Positions 33,785-42,311 are shown, counted from the first letter of the stretch. The stretch is 64,000 nt of DNA from [Clostridium] scindens ATCC 35704 (GCF_004295125.1 NZ_CP036170.1:3288501-3352500), one strand, 5' to 3'. Numbers and translations are program-made. The notes: generated by a model from the sequence alone, not told the origin.

Positions 33785-35506
33785 CTAGCAATCCAGTATC
33801 ATATCTTCCAAAGTCCCGCCCGGCTGAATCATCGGATATACCAGATCTTCCGGATCTATCTCGAATTCAATGACGGTCGGCGTCTTCGTGCTCTTCATTG
33901 CTTCCCGGAACGCGGGTTCGATCTCTTCCTTTTTCGTCACCCTGATTCCCTTTGCTCCATAACTTTCCGCCAGTTTCACGAAGTCGGGCGTGTAAGCTGG
34001 GCATTCTACCTCCCCGCATTTGCCGCGGCATGCCGCTCCCGAGCGCAGGCAGGTCATGGAATAGCGCTTTCCATAGAAGAGTTTCTGCCACTGGCGTACC
34101 ATTCCAAGGTTATTATTGTTGAAAATACAGGATATGATCGGAAGTTCTTCCAGTACGGCCGTTGCCAGTTCCTGGATATTCATCTGCATTCCGCCGTCCC
34201 CTGATATGGAAATGACCGGCATGTCAGGATTGCCGATCTTGGCTCCGATGGCTCCCGGAAGCCCATAGCCCATGGTTCCGAGCCCTCCGGACATCAAAAG
34301 CTGCTTATTGGCATCCAATTCCATGAACTGGGCAACAAACATCTGATGCTGGCCTACATCCGTAACAACGATGGCTCTTTCAAATACACGGTTCATCGTC
34401 TCCAGGATATCTTGTGGCGTCATGATTGGCTTCTTCTTCATCTTCATAGGGTGCTCCAGCTTCCACTGGCCCACTTGCTCCAGCCATTTCTGCGTATTGC
34501 ACTCCGTCACATATTCCAGCATCTTTTCAATCGCCTCTTTTGCGTCTGCTACGATGGGCACGTCAACCTGCACGTTTCTGGAGATGGCTGCCGTATCGAT
34601 ATCAATATGCACGATCTGAGCACGGGGGGCAAATGAATGTAGTTTTCCGGTAATGCGGTCATTGAACCTCGTGCCGATCGAAAACAGCAGATCGCATTCA
34701 TTGACAGCCATGTTGGAAGCATATGCCCCATGCATTCCCAGGTTTCCAATATACAGCGGATTGCTGGTAGGTATGGCGCCTCTTCCCATTACGGTAGTGA
34801 CTACCGGAACCCCTGTCTTTTCTGCCAGCCGGGTAAATTCCTGGTTGGCATGAGCGATATTTACGCCGCCGCCTGCCAGGAAAAGAGGACGCTGCGCCTT
34901 CCCAAGCATCTTGATGGCCCTCTTTAACTGCCCGATATGTACATGCGTGCTCGGCTTATAGCCTCTGATATTGACCTCCGTTGGATAATCTGCGCTTCCA
35001 AGCTCGGCCATTACATCCTTCGGCAGATCAATAAGTACCGGTCCCGGACGCCCTGTCCTAGCGATATAGAACGCCTCCTTGAGAATCCTTCCCAAGTCTT
35101 CCCGGTTACGCACGGTCACCCCGTATTTGGTAATGCTTCTGGTAATCCCGACGATATCAACCTCCTGGAACGCATCGTTTCCGATCAGATGCCTTGCCAC
35201 CTGGCCGGTAAAGCATACCAGCGGCACGCTGTCGTAGTTGGCCGTCGCAAGGCCTGTTACCAGGTTGGTTGCCCCAGGCCCGCTGGTTACCAGGCATACG
35301 CCAACCTTTCCTGTAGAGCGCGCATAGGCATCTGCCTCATGTACAAGCGCGATCTCCTGTCTTGGCAGGATGACCTTGGTATAATCCTGCTTGTATAATT
35401 CATCGCTAAGATCAATGGTACAGGCGCCCGGATAGCCGAACATGGTATCTACGCCTTCCTCCCTCAATGCTTTTACCAATAATCTGTTCCCGCTGATTTT
35501 CTTCAT
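33785..35506 (-). CDS. ilvB: Acetolactate synthase large subunit
   Basis: ThDP enzyme for the first common step of branched-chain synthesis. The 573-residue protein has MFGYPGACTIDLSDEL, the catalytic glutamate region (RQEIALVHEADAYAR), the FAD-binding centre and the ThDP motif GDGGMQMNIQELATA. I chose the ATG at 35506 (MKKISGN), 7-8 bp from AGGAGG; an in-frame ATG at 35512 is too close, and frames further upstream run into the T-box terminator. A minor oddity is a Cys-rich insert near residue 495 (CRGKCGEVEC). Confidence 0.97.
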   Translation of the reverse strand: MKKISGNRLLVKALREEGVDTMFGYPGACTIDLSDELYKQDYTKVILPRQEIALVHEADAYARSTGKVGVCLVTSGPGATNLVTGLATANYDSVPLVCFTGQVARHLIGNDAFQEVDIVGITRSITKYGVTVRNREDLGRILKEAFYIARTGRPGPVLIDLPKDVMAELGSADYPTEVNIRGYKPSTHVHIGQLKRAIKMLGKAQRPLFLAGGGVNIAHANQEFTRLAEKTGVPVVTTVMGRGAIPTSNPLYIGNLGMHGAYASNMAVNECDLLFSIGTRFNDRITGKLHSFAPRAQIVHIDIDTAAISRNVQVDVPIVADAKEAIEKMLEYVTECNTQKWLEQVGQWKLEHPMKMKKKPIMTPQDILETMNRVFERAIVVTDVGQHQMFVAQFMELDANKQLLMSGGLGTMGYGLPGAIGAKIGNPDMPVISISGDGGMQMNIQELATAVLEELPIISCIFNNNNLGMVRQWQKLFYGKRYSMTCLRSGAACRGKCGEVECPAYTPDFVKLAESYGAKGIRVTKKEEIEPAFREAMKSTKTPTVIEFEIDPEDLVYPMIQPGGTLEDMILDC

Positions 35507-35547
35507 ATACATACCTCCTGTTTGCAAATGACGTGTGCTGCGTAGCG

Positions 35548-35855
35548 AAAAAAACGCCCTAAGCCTGACGCTTAGGGCGAATAATGCATCCGTGTTACCA
35601 CCTAAATTCAAAGAGTCTCCTCTTTGCTCTCTGCCGATACGGGAATCCTGCTAAAGCGCACTTCCGATATCGCTCCCATATAACGCTGGGAATGCGTTGA
35701 AGTCTACTCGGATCAGATAACTGTCCTTTCGGTCCACTGCTCAAAGGCTACTTCCATAACTTCATCACGAAGACTCCCACCGTCCATCTTCTCTCTTGGC
35801 ATCAGAATATTATGTACTCCTCCTTGTCATAGCATTTCTCTGATAATTAATGCCA
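35548..35855 (-). promoter_or_regulatory. T-box leader of the ilv operon
   Basis: A 300-base leader on the minus strand ends with the T-box core AGGTGGTAACACGG (35587-35602 region) and a terminator whose stem is CGCCCTAAG (35555-35563) and CTTAGGGCG (35571-35579), followed by seven T. Uncharged tRNA binding would favour the antiterminator over this hairpin. Stem I is visible as a long imperfect helix with a GGACGGTGGGAG distal part. Candidate specifier codons, GTA (35749-35751) in GGAAGTAGC or GTT (35758-35760), both read valine; which one lies in the specifier bulge I cannot prove. Confidence 0.88.
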
Positions 35856-35884
35856 TTATAGTAGATTTACCTTATAGATGTCAA
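35855..35884 (-). promoter_or_regulatory. Promoter of the ilv operon
   Basis: TTGACA (35879-35884) and TATAAT (35855-35860) on the minus strand, 18-bp spacing. The -35 overlaps the end of the glycosyltransferase gene. Confidence 0.85.
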
Positions 35885-37086
35885 CTGCTTTTCAATATTT
35901 CCTTACAAATATTCTTCCAGGACAGATGGGACAGATCCACCCTTTCCTGTCCTTCTTCCCTGGCGCATTCCTCTATCTTGCCAGCCAGCTGCCTCTCAAA
36001 GGCCGGCAGCGACTCTGATACCGCCTCGTCGGTATTGCGCATGACAGGCAATGGCACATACTTCACCACTGCGCCAGGCGCCTGCTCTTTCAGCCAGTCC
36101 CGGATCCCCGGAAGGTCTGTGACTACCACCTTGTCCCCGCAGGCAATGGCTTCAATCACTGTCAGCGGAAGCCCGTCAAAAAAGGATGGCAATACAAAGA
36201 TATCGCTTCTTTGATACGCCTTTGCCAGTTCCGGCTGGGGAAGTTTCCCCAGAAACTCTACCGGATAAGGCGCCTTCGACGCCAGTTCTTCAATCTCCTG
36301 GTACTCCGTTTTATTTCCTGCCCCGCCTGCAAGCGAAAGTTTCAGCCCCTCCCTTGGATAAGGCAGATAGGATAGGCTCTTGATCAGACTTTTGACCCCC
36401 TTTTTCTCTGCAATCTTTCCTGCATAGATCAGGCGGATCGCTCCGTCCTTTCCCCGGGCTGCGTTATCAGGCTTTTCCGGGCCGCAGAAAATCTCCTGGC
36501 TATACCCCATCCCCAGAATCCGGATCTTCCCGGAATCTATCCCGAATATCTCCATCACGCCCTCCTTCTGGGCTGACTGAGGAACGAAGATGGCATCCAG
36601 CCCTCTGATCTGCTCCCGGATATAGTCTCTCCAAAGTCCTGTCTTTTTCATCTGCCGCAGATCCGTATTATGGCAGAATCCATAGACCTTCTGCTCTTTG
36701 AACCGCTCCCTTGCCATTGCGGTCAGCAGGTACAGGTGATGGCACAGGATCAAGTCCGGCTCAAGCGCATCCACCGCTTTTTCGATAGCTTTTAGAAATG
36801 CATCTTGAAACTGCCGCGTCATCTCCCACGTCATGTCACAGTAGCGCGTACTTCTATAGGGCATCTCATCCGACATCCCGACGATGGGATAGGGAAGTTC
36901 CCTGCTCTCAAACAGCACCGGGAAGAACCCTACGCCTTCCGGCAATTCTATCCGGTCTTCTTCATATACGCCTGCCACTACCGCCTGTTCGTGCCCGTCT
37001 CTAGCAAACTGCCGCACCAATTCCGTCAGATAGACGCCGCTTCCCGTACTGTTAGGCTTCTGAGCCGTAATGCTTAGAATCTTCAT
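35881..37086 (-). CDS. Glycosyltransferase family 4 protein
   Basis: A GT-B fold transferase of 401 residues. The N-terminal acceptor half begins MKILSITAQKPNSTGSGVYL and the C-terminal nucleotide-sugar half has RLIYAGKIAEKKG, a PEPxLxxxYxxSDIFVLPS-like stretch (PELAKAYQRSDIFVLPSFF) and the EAIACGD motif for the sugar donor. Likely adds a sugar to a lipid or cell-surface acceptor; donor and acceptor unknown. Its start overlaps the folA stop by 4 bp (ATGA), an unexpected coupling to nucleotide metabolism. Confidence 0.92.
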   Translation of the reverse strand: MKILSITAQKPNSTGSGVYLTELVRQFARDGHEQAVVAGVYEEDRIELPEGVGFFPVLFESRELPYPIVGMSDEMPYRSTRYCDMTWEMTRQFQDAFLKAIEKAVDALEPDLILCHHLYLLTAMARERFKEQKVYGFCHNTDLRQMKKTGLWRDYIREQIRGLDAIFVPQSAQKEGVMEIFGIDSGKIRILGMGYSQEIFCGPEKPDNAARGKDGAIRLIYAGKIAEKKGVKSLIKSLSYLPYPREGLKLSLAGGAGNKTEYQEIEELASKAPYPVEFLGKLPQPELAKAYQRSDIFVLPSFFDGLPLTVIEAIACGDKVVVTDLPGIRDWLKEQAPGAVVKYVPLPVMRNTDEAVSESLPAFERQLAGKIEECAREEGQERVDLSHLSWKNICKEILKSS

Positions 37087-37574
37087 GATATCCTCTCGTA
37101 AATCGTAAATACATATTCCAGATCAAAATAGGTCTGCTCATCGCTGATCTTGGTCATCTCCCATTGCGGATCCACATCCAGGTCCGGAAAATGGGTATCG
37201 GCATCATATGCATGGTCTATCCTGGTAACATAGGCCTTGCTGCAGTAGGGAAGCAGCTGGCGATAGATGCTCTCCCCCCCAATCACAAAGATATCTTCCG
37301 ATGCATATTTCTTCAATTCCGCAAGCATCTGTTCTATTGTATGGACAATGACCGCGCCGTTCGCCTTATAGTTCTGATCCGTAGTCAGCACGACGTTCAC
37401 CCGGTTCTTAAGAGGCTGCCCTCCCGGGAAGCTTTCCAGCGTCTTTCTTCCCATGGCAACCACCTTTCCCTTGGTCGTCTCCCGGAAAAACTTCATATCC
37501 TGCGGAATGCTCACCAGCAGTTTGTTGCCATTCCCAATGGCCCAGTTCTTATCGACTGCAACTATCAAATTCAT
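37083..37574 (-). CDS. folA: Dihydrofolate reductase
   Basis: Reduces dihydrofolate to THF with NADPH. The 163-residue protein has the family start NLIVAVDKNWAIGNGNKL, the active-site acidic residue in the IPQDMKFFRETT helix, MGRKTLESF, and the C-terminal FVIGGESIYRQL and THFPDLD segments. I chose the ATG at 37574, behind a purine-rich AGGAGG region; the longer open frame overlaps the thyA stop. It lies 26 bp after thyA, the classical thyA-folA pair for regenerating THF after dTMP synthesis. Confidence 0.97.
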   Translation of the reverse strand: MNLIVAVDKNWAIGNGNKLLVSIPQDMKFFRETTKGKVVAMGRKTLESFPGGQPLKNRVNVVLTTDQNYKANGAVIVHTIEQMLAELKKYASEDIFVIGGESIYRQLLPYCSKAYVTRIDHAYDADTHFPDLDVDPQWEMTKISDEQTYFDLEYVFTIYERIS

Positions 37575-37600
37575 CCTACTATTCCCTCCTGTCTCTTCTC

Positions 37601-38449
37601 TCATACCGCAACCGGAATGTCCTTGATCTGCTCATGCGTCTCATAGCCGATCAGCTTCACATCGTTCCTCGTGAATTGGTAGAAGTCTTTTATTTCCGGA
37701 TTCAGCCAGAATTTCGGCGCCGGAAGCGGCTCTCTTTTTATCAGTTCTTCAATCATCGGAACATGCCTGTCATAGATATGGGCATCCGCGATCACATGCA
37801 CGAACTCGCCCACCTGCATATCGCACACCTGGGCAAGCATATGAAGCAGTACGGCATACTGGCATACATTCCAGTTATTTGCCGCCAGCACGTCATTAGA
37901 GCGCTGGTTAAGAATTCCGTTAAGCGTCAGCCTGTCGCTTCTCTGCTCCTTGGTCACATTAAACGTCATACTGTAGGCGCAGGGATACAGATTCATCTCA
38001 TGGAGATCCTGATGCACGTAGATATTCGTCATAATCCTCCGGCTGTAAGGATTATGCTTCAAATCGTAGATCACCCGGTCTACCTGATCAAACATCCCCT
38101 CTTTATACTTGTGCTTTACTCCCATCTGATAGCCATAGGCTTTTCCGATCAAGCCGTCTTCATCCGCCCAGCTGTCCCAAATGTGGCTGTGCAGTTCGTG
38201 AATATCATTGGACTTCTTCTGCCAGATCCACAGCAATTCATCCGTACAGCTTTTAATAGCGGTCCGGCGAAGGGTCAGGGCCGGGAACTCTTTTGAAAGG
38301 TCATACCGGTTCACCACGCCGAATTTCTTGATGGTATAGGCCGGAGTCCCGTCCTCCCATACCGGACGCACCTTCTCTCCTCTGGTATCTGTTCCGTGGT
38401 CAATAATATCCCGGCACATATCAATAAATACTTTATCTGCATAACTCAT
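37601..38449 (-). CDS. thyA: Thymidylate synthase (ThyA type)
   Basis: Methylates dUMP to dTMP using methylene-THF and yields dihydrofolate. The 282-residue protein has the folate/dUMP features AYGYQMG, the Arg-rich phosphate site SRRIMTNI, the catalytic cysteine in LYPCAYSMTF, and QRSNDVLAANNWN. The residue after the catalytic cysteine is Ala in place of the usual His in the LPPCH-type motif, so this is a divergent ThyA subgroup. A plausible extended -10 (TG-A-TACAAT) lies upstream. First gene of thyA-folA-glycosyltransferase. Confidence 0.95.
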   Translation of the reverse strand: MSYADKVFIDMCRDIIDHGTDTRGEKVRPVWEDGTPAYTIKKFGVVNRYDLSKEFPALTLRRTAIKSCTDELLWIWQKKSNDIHELHSHIWDSWADEDGLIGKAYGYQMGVKHKYKEGMFDQVDRVIYDLKHNPYSRRIMTNIYVHQDLHEMNLYPCAYSMTFNVTKEQRSDRLTLNGILNQRSNDVLAANNWNVCQYAVLLHMLAQVCDMQVGEFVHVIADAHIYDRHVPMIEELIKREPLPAPKFWLNPEIKDFYQFTRNDVKLIGYETHEQIKDIPVAV

Positions 38450-38524
38450 CCGCTAAATCCTCCTTTTGTTGCCTTTTGCAGGAGCCTTTCGCCCGCGTAT
38501 ACCACATTGTATCATGTTTCGACC

Positions 38525-38552
38525 GTAAAAAAAAGAGGGACTGTTCCCTCTT
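38525..38552 (-). terminator. Terminator after the DUF2325 gene
   Basis: AAGAGGGA/TCCCTCTT stem (38533-38540 and 38545-38552) with a 4-nt loop, followed by eight T on the minus strand. Confidence 0.88.
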
Positions 38553-38573
38553 AAACATCTGACGGCCCTTCGC

Positions 38574-38855
38574 TTACCGGCAGCACTCCATCAGCACATT
38601 TTCCAAAGCGCTGGCGCTGCTGCTGTGGGCGCGCTCAACCGGAATATTATAGCGCTGTGCTTCCTTTAATGCACAGTGCACCATCTTATGGGCCACCGTT
38701 GAAGTAAATAGAATGATCAGATCCGGCTGTCCGATCTGCGTCTTGAGGTTTCCCGACATTCTGGTAAACACCTTTGCCTTGCATCGGTAGCGTTTGCATA
38801 TCTGCTTATACTGCTGTTCCATCCGTTCATTTCCGCCTATAATCACGACGCTCAT
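38574..38855 (-). CDS. DUF2325 domain protein
   Basis: A 93-residue protein of the DUF2325 family: a Rossmann-like half with SVVIIGGNERMEQQYK, a central DLIILFTSTVAHKM, and a histidine/serine loop (VERAHSSSASALENVL). The function is not established. Its own start is 33 bp after the DUF3793 gene, so the two share a transcript. That transcript has a Fur-box-like site over its start region, implying iron-dependent expression. Confidence 0.88.
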   Translation of the reverse strand: MSVVIIGGNERMEQQYKQICKRYRCKAKVFTRMSGNLKTQIGQPDLIILFTSTVAHKMVHCALKEAQRYNIPVERAHSSSASALENVLMECCR

Positions 38856-38888
38856 AAATCACCAATCCTTCCTTTTCGCCTTTGCCAT

Positions 38889-39485
38889 CTATGCTGCCTT
38901 GCATACAATATCCCGAATCCGTTTTCCGGCCAGAAACTCATTGACTGCGCTGATCTTCGCCTTATCGTAGGCCAAAAATATCATTTTGGCTCTTTCCGGG
39001 TTATGATAGACCTTCCAGTAGCCGGTCATCAGGCAGTCCTGTCCTCTTTTGTCGATAAAGCATTTGACATCGTCAATCGGATAGTCCAGAAACGCCCCGA
39101 TTTCATGGGGAAAGCCCATACCGTCACAAGTATATTGACAGACCCTTGCAGAGAGTTTTTGAAGAATCCAGTCCAAATCTTTCCTGTCGTATCCATACGA
39201 CTCCAGAAATCTTCTGATCTCCCTGCGTCCCAGGTATTTTTTTAATACGGCCTCCCGGTAAATAAAGACCATGCATCTTTCCTGGCTGACTGTAAGAATC
39301 TTAGCATCAATCCCGGTTCCGTCAAGCACCCGCCAAAATTCCTTTAAATGCCGCCTGTCAACATTTGTGATACTGGCGACCTTTATTCCTTTTAAAAACG
39401 GAGCGCACTGAAGGATCAGCTGGAACCCGAGACGCATCCTGATATCCTTGTTAGACAGCATGTAAGAAACAACCTCTACTGGCAT
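38889..39485 (-). CDS. DUF3793 family protein
   Basis: A 198-residue soluble protein of the clostridial DUF3793 family. Notable parts are LGFQLILQCAPFLKGIKVAS near the start, a REIRRFLESYGY helix, and FPHEIGAFLDYPIDDVKCF, with several cysteines (QYTCDG, QDCLMTGYW). Related genes tend to sit near iron-uptake, flavodoxin and DUF2325 genes; their role is not known. AGGAGG precedes the ATG. Confidence 0.88.
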   Translation of the reverse strand: MPVEVVSYMLSNKDIRMRLGFQLILQCAPFLKGIKVASITNVDRRHLKEFWRVLDGTGIDAKILTVSQERCMVFIYREAVLKKYLGRREIRRFLESYGYDRKDLDWILQKLSARVCQYTCDGMGFPHEIGAFLDYPIDDVKCFIDKRGQDCLMTGYWKVYHNPERAKMIFLAYDKAKISAVNEFLAGKRIRDIVCKAA

Positions 39486-39512
39486 GATACCTCCTTGGTT
39501 CTTTTATTTTTT

Positions 39513-39527
39513 TGATTTTGATTATCA
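39513..39527 (-). promoter_or_regulatory. Fur-box-like operator upstream of DUF3793-DUF2325
   Basis: TGATTTT-G-ATTATCA (39513-39527) matches the 7-1-7 Fur consensus TGATAAT-N-ATTATCA at 12 of 14 positions. It lies just downstream of the -10 hexamer. Confidence 0.7.
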
Positions 39528-39538
39528 TTTGCATTATT

Positions 39539-39568
39539 AATATATCACATTCATCCTGATTCTGGCAA
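39539..39568 (-). promoter_or_regulatory. Promoter of the DUF3793-DUF2325 pair
   Basis: On the minus strand, TTGCCA (39563-39568) and TATATT (39539-39544), 18-bp spacing. Confidence 0.6.
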
Positions 39569-39616
39569 TACCTTCCTACCTAGTATTTTCTCAAATCCGT
39601 TCATTTATTACACAAA

Positions 39617-39645
39617 TATAGCCGAACCATTACGGTTCGGCTATA
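39617..39645 (-). terminator. Terminator overlapping the end of the MarR gene
   Basis: TATAGCCGAACC (39617-39628) pairs with GGTTCGGCTATA (39634-39645), 12 bp with a 5-nt loop that contains the MarR stop codon. TTT follows on the minus strand. Confidence 0.78.
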
Positions 39646-40061
39646 TTATAAAGCACCCTCTCCAGCATCTTTTCCAGTGCTGCCACCTCTTTTTTATTCA
39701 TTCCCAAAGTCAGCCTTTTATCAATCTTCTTCCGATCCGCCTCCATCCGCTTCTGGATATCATAGGCCTTTTCAGTCAGGTAGATATTCTTACACCGCTT
39801 ATCCTTGTTGCTTGGCACGGATAATATATACCCCTTTTCATCCAGGCGCTTCAGCAGGCCTGTCACCGTGGGATTCTGTAGACTTAATGCTTTCTCGATA
39901 TCCTTCTGGTTCACCTCTTCTTCCCTGGTGTGGAACAGGTAATCCAAAACGGCGCACTGGGAGGCTGTAATCCCCAGCGTCTTCAGCCTGTTATTAAAAT
40001 CTTTCTCATATACATTGTTAATCTGCTTAAACATAAAACCAATTGGCATCCGTTCTTTCAT
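39630..40061 (-). CDS. MarR family transcriptional regulator
   Basis: A 143-residue winged-helix regulator: LGITASQCAVLDYL (helix 2-3), KALSLQNPTVTGLLKRLDEKG (recognition helix) and a wing with SNKDKRCKNIYLT. Dimer helices lie at both ends. It would sense phenolic compounds, drugs or oxidants; the ligand is unknown. It is a single gene with its own terminator between the DUF3793 operator region and folT. The MATE gene at 40905 is the closest candidate target, but folT intervenes. Confidence 0.92.
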   Translation of the reverse strand: MKERMPIGFMFKQINNVYEKDFNNRLKTLGITASQCAVLDYLFHTREEEVNQKDIEKALSLQNPTVTGLLKRLDEKGYILSVPSNKDKRCKNIYLTEKAYDIQKRMEADRKKIDKRLTLGMNKKEVAALEKMLERVLYNIAEP

Positions 40062-40151
40062 CTATTCATCCCCTTGTAACCGGACTCTCCTCTGCTGCTA
40101 AATATAGCATGCTATATTTAGCCCCTCTTGTCAAGATGCCAAATGGATTCT

Positions 40152-40673
40152 TTAGCCCGCCTGAAAACTGCCGGTTGCTACCCTTGTCACCGCGCTTTTG
40201 TAAATCACATATGAGATAAGGGTACATACGGTAGCATTTACCAGATACTGCGGAATACGGCTTGCTACCAGCGCAAGGTAAGGAGAGCCGTACAGCATGG
40301 ACAGGGCCCAGGACGCGATAAACAGGGTCGTCATCATGTATGAGCCCCCTATAAGAATCCCAAGCCTGGCGATTCCGACCTTCTTAAGGAACCAGGGCCT
40401 CCCAAGCCCGATCAGGATGCCAAGCACGATCGGGGAGATCATAAGCGGAGGATAGAAGCCAGTCCCGGCGATCAGACATCCCAGCGTATCCGCAATGCCT
40501 CCCACCAGCGCCCCTTCCACGGGCCCGAACCACAATCCGGCCAGTATAATGAACACGCTGCCAAAACTGATTCTGATCGTCAATGCGCTGAAACCCAGGA
40601 ATCTTGTTGCCACTATATCAAGCGCAATCAATACCCCCATCATGGAAACGTTTCTGATATTCAGTTTTTTCAT
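40152..40673 (-). CDS. folT: Folate ECF transporter substrate-binding component
   Basis: S-component that captures folate for an energy-coupling factor module encoded elsewhere. The 173-residue protein has six hydrophobic spans and FolT-type sequence (RFLGFSALTIRISFGSVFII, GLWFGPVEGALVGGIADTLG). The ATG at 40673 has AAAGGAGG 10 bp upstream; an in-frame start further up lies within the leader and is rejected. A THF riboswitch sits directly upstream, so import should be turned down when THF is plentiful. Confidence 0.93.
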   Translation of the reverse strand: MKKLNIRNVSMMGVLIALDIVATRFLGFSALTIRISFGSVFIILAGLWFGPVEGALVGGIADTLGCLIAGTGFYPPLMISPIVLGILIGLGRPWFLKKVGIARLGILIGGSYMMTTLFIASWALSMLYGSPYLALVASRIPQYLVNATVCTLISYVIYKSAVTRVATGSFQAG

Positions 40674-40747
40674 AAAAATAATACCTCCTTTGCAGTAGTC
40701 CTTAAAGCTACGCACAGCAGGTATTACAGTCTATCTGTCTATGTGTA

Positions 40748-40847
40748 GCAGCGGGATGCGAAAAACGTACCGCAAGTAATCCTTACTTTTCGTCCCGCCG
40801 GCAACTCCCCGTCCGGCTGGCACTTAACGCACGTTTTCCTACTCTGC
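40748..40847 (-). promoter_or_regulatory. THF riboswitch upstream of folT
   Basis: On the minus strand the leader carries the tetrahydrofolate riboswitch landmarks in order: GCAGAGTAGG at the 5' side of P1, the junction GCGTTAAGTGC, a GACGGGGAGTTG segment, GGCGGGACGAA, a small stem and GCGGTACG, then CGCATCCCGCTGC closing P1. The leader downstream contains a second possible stem (CTACACA with TGTGCGTAG) ahead of the ribosome site, suggesting translational or transcriptional control. Identification is by sequence match to remembered examples of the class, not by covariance search. Confidence 0.85.
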
Positions 40848-40875
40848 TTTGTCTTTATCTATTCGTTACGGCTTC

Positions 40876-40904
40876 ATTCTATCACATCCCGATGCGTAAA
40901 GCAA
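40876..40904 (-). promoter_or_regulatory. Promoter of folT leader
   Basis: TTGCTT (40899-40904) and TAGAAT (40876-40881) on the minus strand, 17-bp spacing, 29 bp upstream of the riboswitch. It overlaps the gap before the next gene's stop. Confidence 0.65.
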
Positions 40905-42311
40905 TTAGAAATTCTCCGCCTGCTCCTTTGGCGCCTGCTGGCTTTCCAATTGCTTCATCCTTCGAAGTTCCCTAAGCGCAAAGCCAATCGCAACAAAGGC
41001 TGCTGCTCCATCCGCGATCGGTCCGGCATACATCACGCCATCGATTCCCATAAAAAGGGGAAATAGGAGGATCAGCGGCAGCAGAAATATTACCTGCCTG
41101 GTTAAAGATACCATGATTCCCAGCCTGGCCTCCCCAATGGATGTAAAAAAGCCGGAGGACATAGGCTGGATACCGTTGATGAAGGTCATAAGCATAAAGA
41201 TGCGGAAGTACCGCTCTGCAAAACGGAAGTACTCCTGGCTTCCTGTCCCGAACACACTCACCAGCTGGCGAGGGAAGAACTGGAAGCATAAGAAAAATAC
41301 GATGCCAACCAGCAAGGATATCTTGAATGCCATCATAAAGGTCTTCCTTACACGGCTAAATCTACCTGCCCCATAGTTAAAGCCCCAGATTGGCTGGCAC
41401 CCCTGTGATATTCCGATGCAAATTGCCATGAACACCATATTGACTTTTGAGATAACGCCCACGCATGCCAACGGTATATCCGTCCCATATACGGAAGACG
41501 CCCCATAATGTCTCAACGTATTGTTCATCGTGATCTGCACGATGGCCATAGCGATCTGGTTGATACAGGCGGCCAGGCCAAGAGAGGCGATCGCCTTTAG
41601 CATCGCTCCCTTCGGCCTCAGCATATCTCTGGTCAGTTCCAGATTGCGGAATTTACAAAAATATATAATCACCAGAAAGCCGGATATGACTTGTCCGATC
41701 ACGGTCGCCCCGGCCGCTCCCTTGATTCCCCATTGAAACCCAAAAATAAACAAAGGCTCCAGGATTGTATTGATGATTGCCCCTGTAAGCATGCAGGCCA
41801 TCGAATAAGTAGGGCTTCTGTCTGCCCGGATCAGATGGTTGCCGCCTGTTGTCAGAATGAGGAAGGGAATGCCAAATGCGGTGATTCCTGTATAATCCTG
41901 GGCAAGGGGCAGCACGTCCGGCGTAACGCCGAACAGATGCAAAAGCGGGTCTAAAAATACCAGGACAATTATGCCAATAGAAATGCCGCTGATGATCAAC
42001 ACTGCCAGCCCGGTTCCTACAATCTGGCTGGCCTTTTTGCTATTCCCTGCCCCGGATTCCAGATTATAGTTTGACGCGCTTCCGATTCCAAGCAGAAGCG
42101 CTGTTGCCGTGCAGATGATAGATATCGGAAACGCGATATTCGTCGCCGCATTTCCCAGCATCCCCACGCCTTGTCCGATAAAGATCTGATCCACGATATT
42201 ATATAGCGAGCTGACCAGCATGCTAATGATTGCCGGTATCGCAAACTTTGCAATTAATTTCCCGATCCTCTCGGCTGCCAGAGGATTTTCCTGTACTGCT
42301 GTCTCACCCAT
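40905..42311 (-). CDS. MATE family efflux transporter (second)
   Basis: A 468-residue MATE protein. The first repeat has PAIISMLVSSLYNIVDQIFIG and the second starts near residue 248 with GLAACINQIAMAIVQITMNN. About 12 spans, then a short Gln/Glu-rich tail (QLESQQAPKEQAENF). It is only distantly similar to the MATE at 17501, so a different substrate is likely. It starts 4 bp after hom and is probably co-transcribed with it. Confidence 0.93.
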   Translation of the reverse strand: MGETAVQENPLAAERIGKLIAKFAIPAIISMLVSSLYNIVDQIFIGQGVGMLGNAATNIAFPISIICTATALLLGIGSASNYNLESGAGNSKKASQIVGTGLAVLIISGISIGIIVLVFLDPLLHLFGVTPDVLPLAQDYTGITAFGIPFLILTTGGNHLIRADRSPTYSMACMLTGAIINTILEPLFIFGFQWGIKGAAGATVIGQVISGFLVIIYFCKFRNLELTRDMLRPKGAMLKAIASLGLAACINQIAMAIVQITMNNTLRHYGASSVYGTDIPLACVGVISKVNMVFMAICIGISQGCQPIWGFNYGAGRFSRVRKTFMMAFKISLLVGIVFFLCFQFFPRQLVSVFGTGSQEYFRFAERYFRIFMLMTFINGIQPMSSGFFTSIGEARLGIMVSLTRQVIFLLPLILLFPLFMGIDGVMYAGPIADGAAAFVAIGFALRELRRMKQLESQQAPKEQAENF

